Positions 33,495-34,522 of a stretch of DNA of 34,522 nt are shown here, in pieces. The notes beneath the pieces were generated by a model. That model was not told the origin of the DNA. It saw only the letters and a list, made by a program, of their open reading frames with translations, and made no database searches. Position 1 is the stretch's first letter. Each line of letters starts with the position of its first letter. Source of the DNA: Aeromonas piscicola (lineage in GTDB: Bacteria > Pseudomonadota > Gammaproteobacteria > Enterobacterales > Aeromonadaceae); assembly GCF_000820005.1 (NCBI RefSeq), contig NZ_CDBL01000056.1, forward strand, positions 29,096 through 63,617, read 5' to 3'. A program made the position numbers and the translations under genes.

Positions 33495-34484
33495 ATGTCT
33501 GCCATCCCCTATTCCGTGCTCGATCTGGTACCCGTGCCCGAAGGCTCCCAGCCGGCCGAGTCGTTCCGTCGTTCGCGCGAGTTGGCGCAACATGCCGAGC
33601 GCTGGGGCTATCTGCGTTATTGGCTGGCCGAACACCACAACATGCCGGGCATCGCCAGCGCCGCAACCTCTGTGCTGATCGGCCACCTGGCGGGTGCCAC
33701 CAACACCCTGCGGATCGGCGCTGGCGGCATCATGCTGCCGAATCATTCGCCGCTGGTGATCGCCGAGCAATTCGGCACGCTGGCCTCGCTTTACCCTGAT
33801 CGCATCGATCTGGGGCTGGGCCGTGCCCCAGGCACAGATCAGCGCACCATGCAGGCGCTGCGGCGCCAGCGTAGCGGCGAGGTGGACGAGTTCCCGGCGG
33901 ATGTGCGCGAGCTGATGAGCTACTTTGGGGACGAGGCGGGAGCGGTACAGGCAGTGCCGGGTCAGGGATTGCACCTGCCCATCTGGCTGCTGGGTTCCAG
34001 CCTCTACAGTGCCCAGCTGGCGGCGGCCATGGGGCTGCCGTTCGGCTTTGCCTCCCACTTCGCTCCCGCCCTGCTGTTGCAGGCGCTGGAGATCTACCGT
34101 ACCCAGTACCGCCCCTCGGTGCGCTGGCCCAAGCCCTATGCCGTGGTCTGCATCAACATGATCGCCGCCGACAGCGAGCGGGAGGCCCGCTTCCAGTTCA
34201 CCACGGTGCAGCAGCAGTTTTTGCGCCTCTACCGTGGTGACGCGGGCAAGTTGCCAGCACCCGTGATCGAGCTGGGGGAAGAGTGGTCCCCCCGCGAACT
34301 GATGGCAATGGAGCAGACCCTGGCCCGCTCTCTGGTCGGCGATCCGGAGCGGGTGCGTCACGGCCTCAAGGCGCTGCTGGCCGAGACCCGGGCCGATGAG
34401 CTGATGTTCAACGGCCCCATCGTCGATCATCAGGCTCGTCTGCGCTCGTTCGAGATTGCTGCCGAGCTGATGCAGAGCCTGTAA
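33495..34484 (+). CDS. Luciferase-like flavin-dependent monooxygenase (YhbW-like)
   Basis: 329 residues of the bacterial luciferase-like (LLM) superfamily, MsnO8/YhbW subgroup. Motifs in order: [12 protein letters not shown] at the N-terminus, [25 protein letters not shown] near residue 44, [42 protein letters not shown] near 75, [17 protein letters not shown] near 160. These form the TIM-barrel FMN site; the group uses reduced flavin and oxygen on undetermined substrates. GGAG lies before the ATG at 33495. E. coli YhbW is 335 residues. The last 38 bases of the window after the stop show no feature. Confidence 0.92.
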   Translation: MSAIPYSVLDLVPVPEGSQPAESFRRSRELAQHAERWGYLRYWLAEHHNMPGIASAATSVLIGHLAGATNTLRIGAGGIMLPNHSPLVIAEQFGTLASLYPDRIDLGLGRAPGTDQRTMQALRRQRSGEVDEFPADVRELMSYFGDEAGAVQAVPGQGLHLPIWLLGSSLYSAQLAAAMGLPFGFASHFAPALLLQALEIYRTQYRPSVRWPKPYAVVCINMIAADSEREARFQFTTVQQQFLRLYRGDAGKLPAPVIELGEEWSPRELMAMEQTLARSLVGDPERVRHGLKALLAETRADELMFNGPIVDHQARLRSFEIAAELMQSL

Positions 34485-34522
34485 GCTGGCAGGCAGGGCT
34501 TGTCACAGTGGCGGGTTGAGCC

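Noticed and set aside
1..34522. CRISPR arrays, insertion sequences, toxin-antitoxin pairs, prophage genes
   Set aside because: No regularly spaced repeats, transposase-like, Cas-like or phage-like proteins were found on either strand.

Overview
The window is GC-rich gammaproteobacterial chromosome. Protein sequences and gene order point to Aeromonas or a close relative: the block dsbB-nhaB<>fadR-spoVR is arranged as in Enterobacteria, nrfABCDE and glpABC are intact, and the proteins resemble E. coli and Vibrio families. I see no insertion sequence, prophage, CRISPR array or integron. It reads as core metabolism and housekeeping, with several rearrangement scars.

Layout. (1) 1-4317, minus: nrfA-nrfB-nrfC-nrfD-nrfE (nrfE runs off the left edge), for periplasmic formate-dependent nitrite reduction to ammonium, with an FNR-type site upstream. 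A 34-codon ORF that duplicates the nrfD N-terminus sits between nrfC and nrfD. (2) 4902-9191, minus: glpA-glpB-glpC, anaerobic glycerol-3-phosphate dehydrogenase, with CRP-, GlpR- and FNR-like sites upstream. (3) 9369-11622: a ychJ-like SEC-C protein (minus) and a Cache-type chemoreceptor (plus). (4) 11728-15200, plus: an Mlc-like ROK regulator overlapping a CitA/DcuS-type sensor kinase and its response regulator; convergent to these, 15304-18319 minus is tctC-tctB-tctA, a tripartite tricarboxylate transporter that the two-component pair probably controls. (5) 18552-21987, minus: an MltF-like lytic transglycosylase and the ybjL transporter. (6) 21988-22837: a long non-coding stretch with DnaA-box-like sequences, then tRNA-Asn(GUU). 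(7) 22971-26065, plus: uvrB, a small DUF1232 membrane protein and dedA. (8) 26100-29575: a decayed copy of the dsbB 3' end and its terminator, then dsbB, nhaB (minus) and fadR (plus). (9) 29634-32598, minus: spoVR (ycgB), preceded by a chimeric ORF. (10) 32742-34484: a DUF1842-like protein (minus) and a luciferase-like flavin monooxygenase (plus).

The most unusual object is the ORF at 31162-32598. Its first ~255 residues are a membrane-anchored Cache sensor module of the kind found in signalling enzymes. The rest is the C-terminal half of YeaH (DUF444, VWA-like), joined in frame. The prkA/yeaG kinase gene and the 5' half of yeaH, normally next to spoVR, are absent. The simplest reading is a deletion that fused two genes and removed the PrkA kinase. 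The nrfD 5' duplication and the dsbB 3' duplication are two further partial-duplication relics. I found no clear multi-gene undescribed system.
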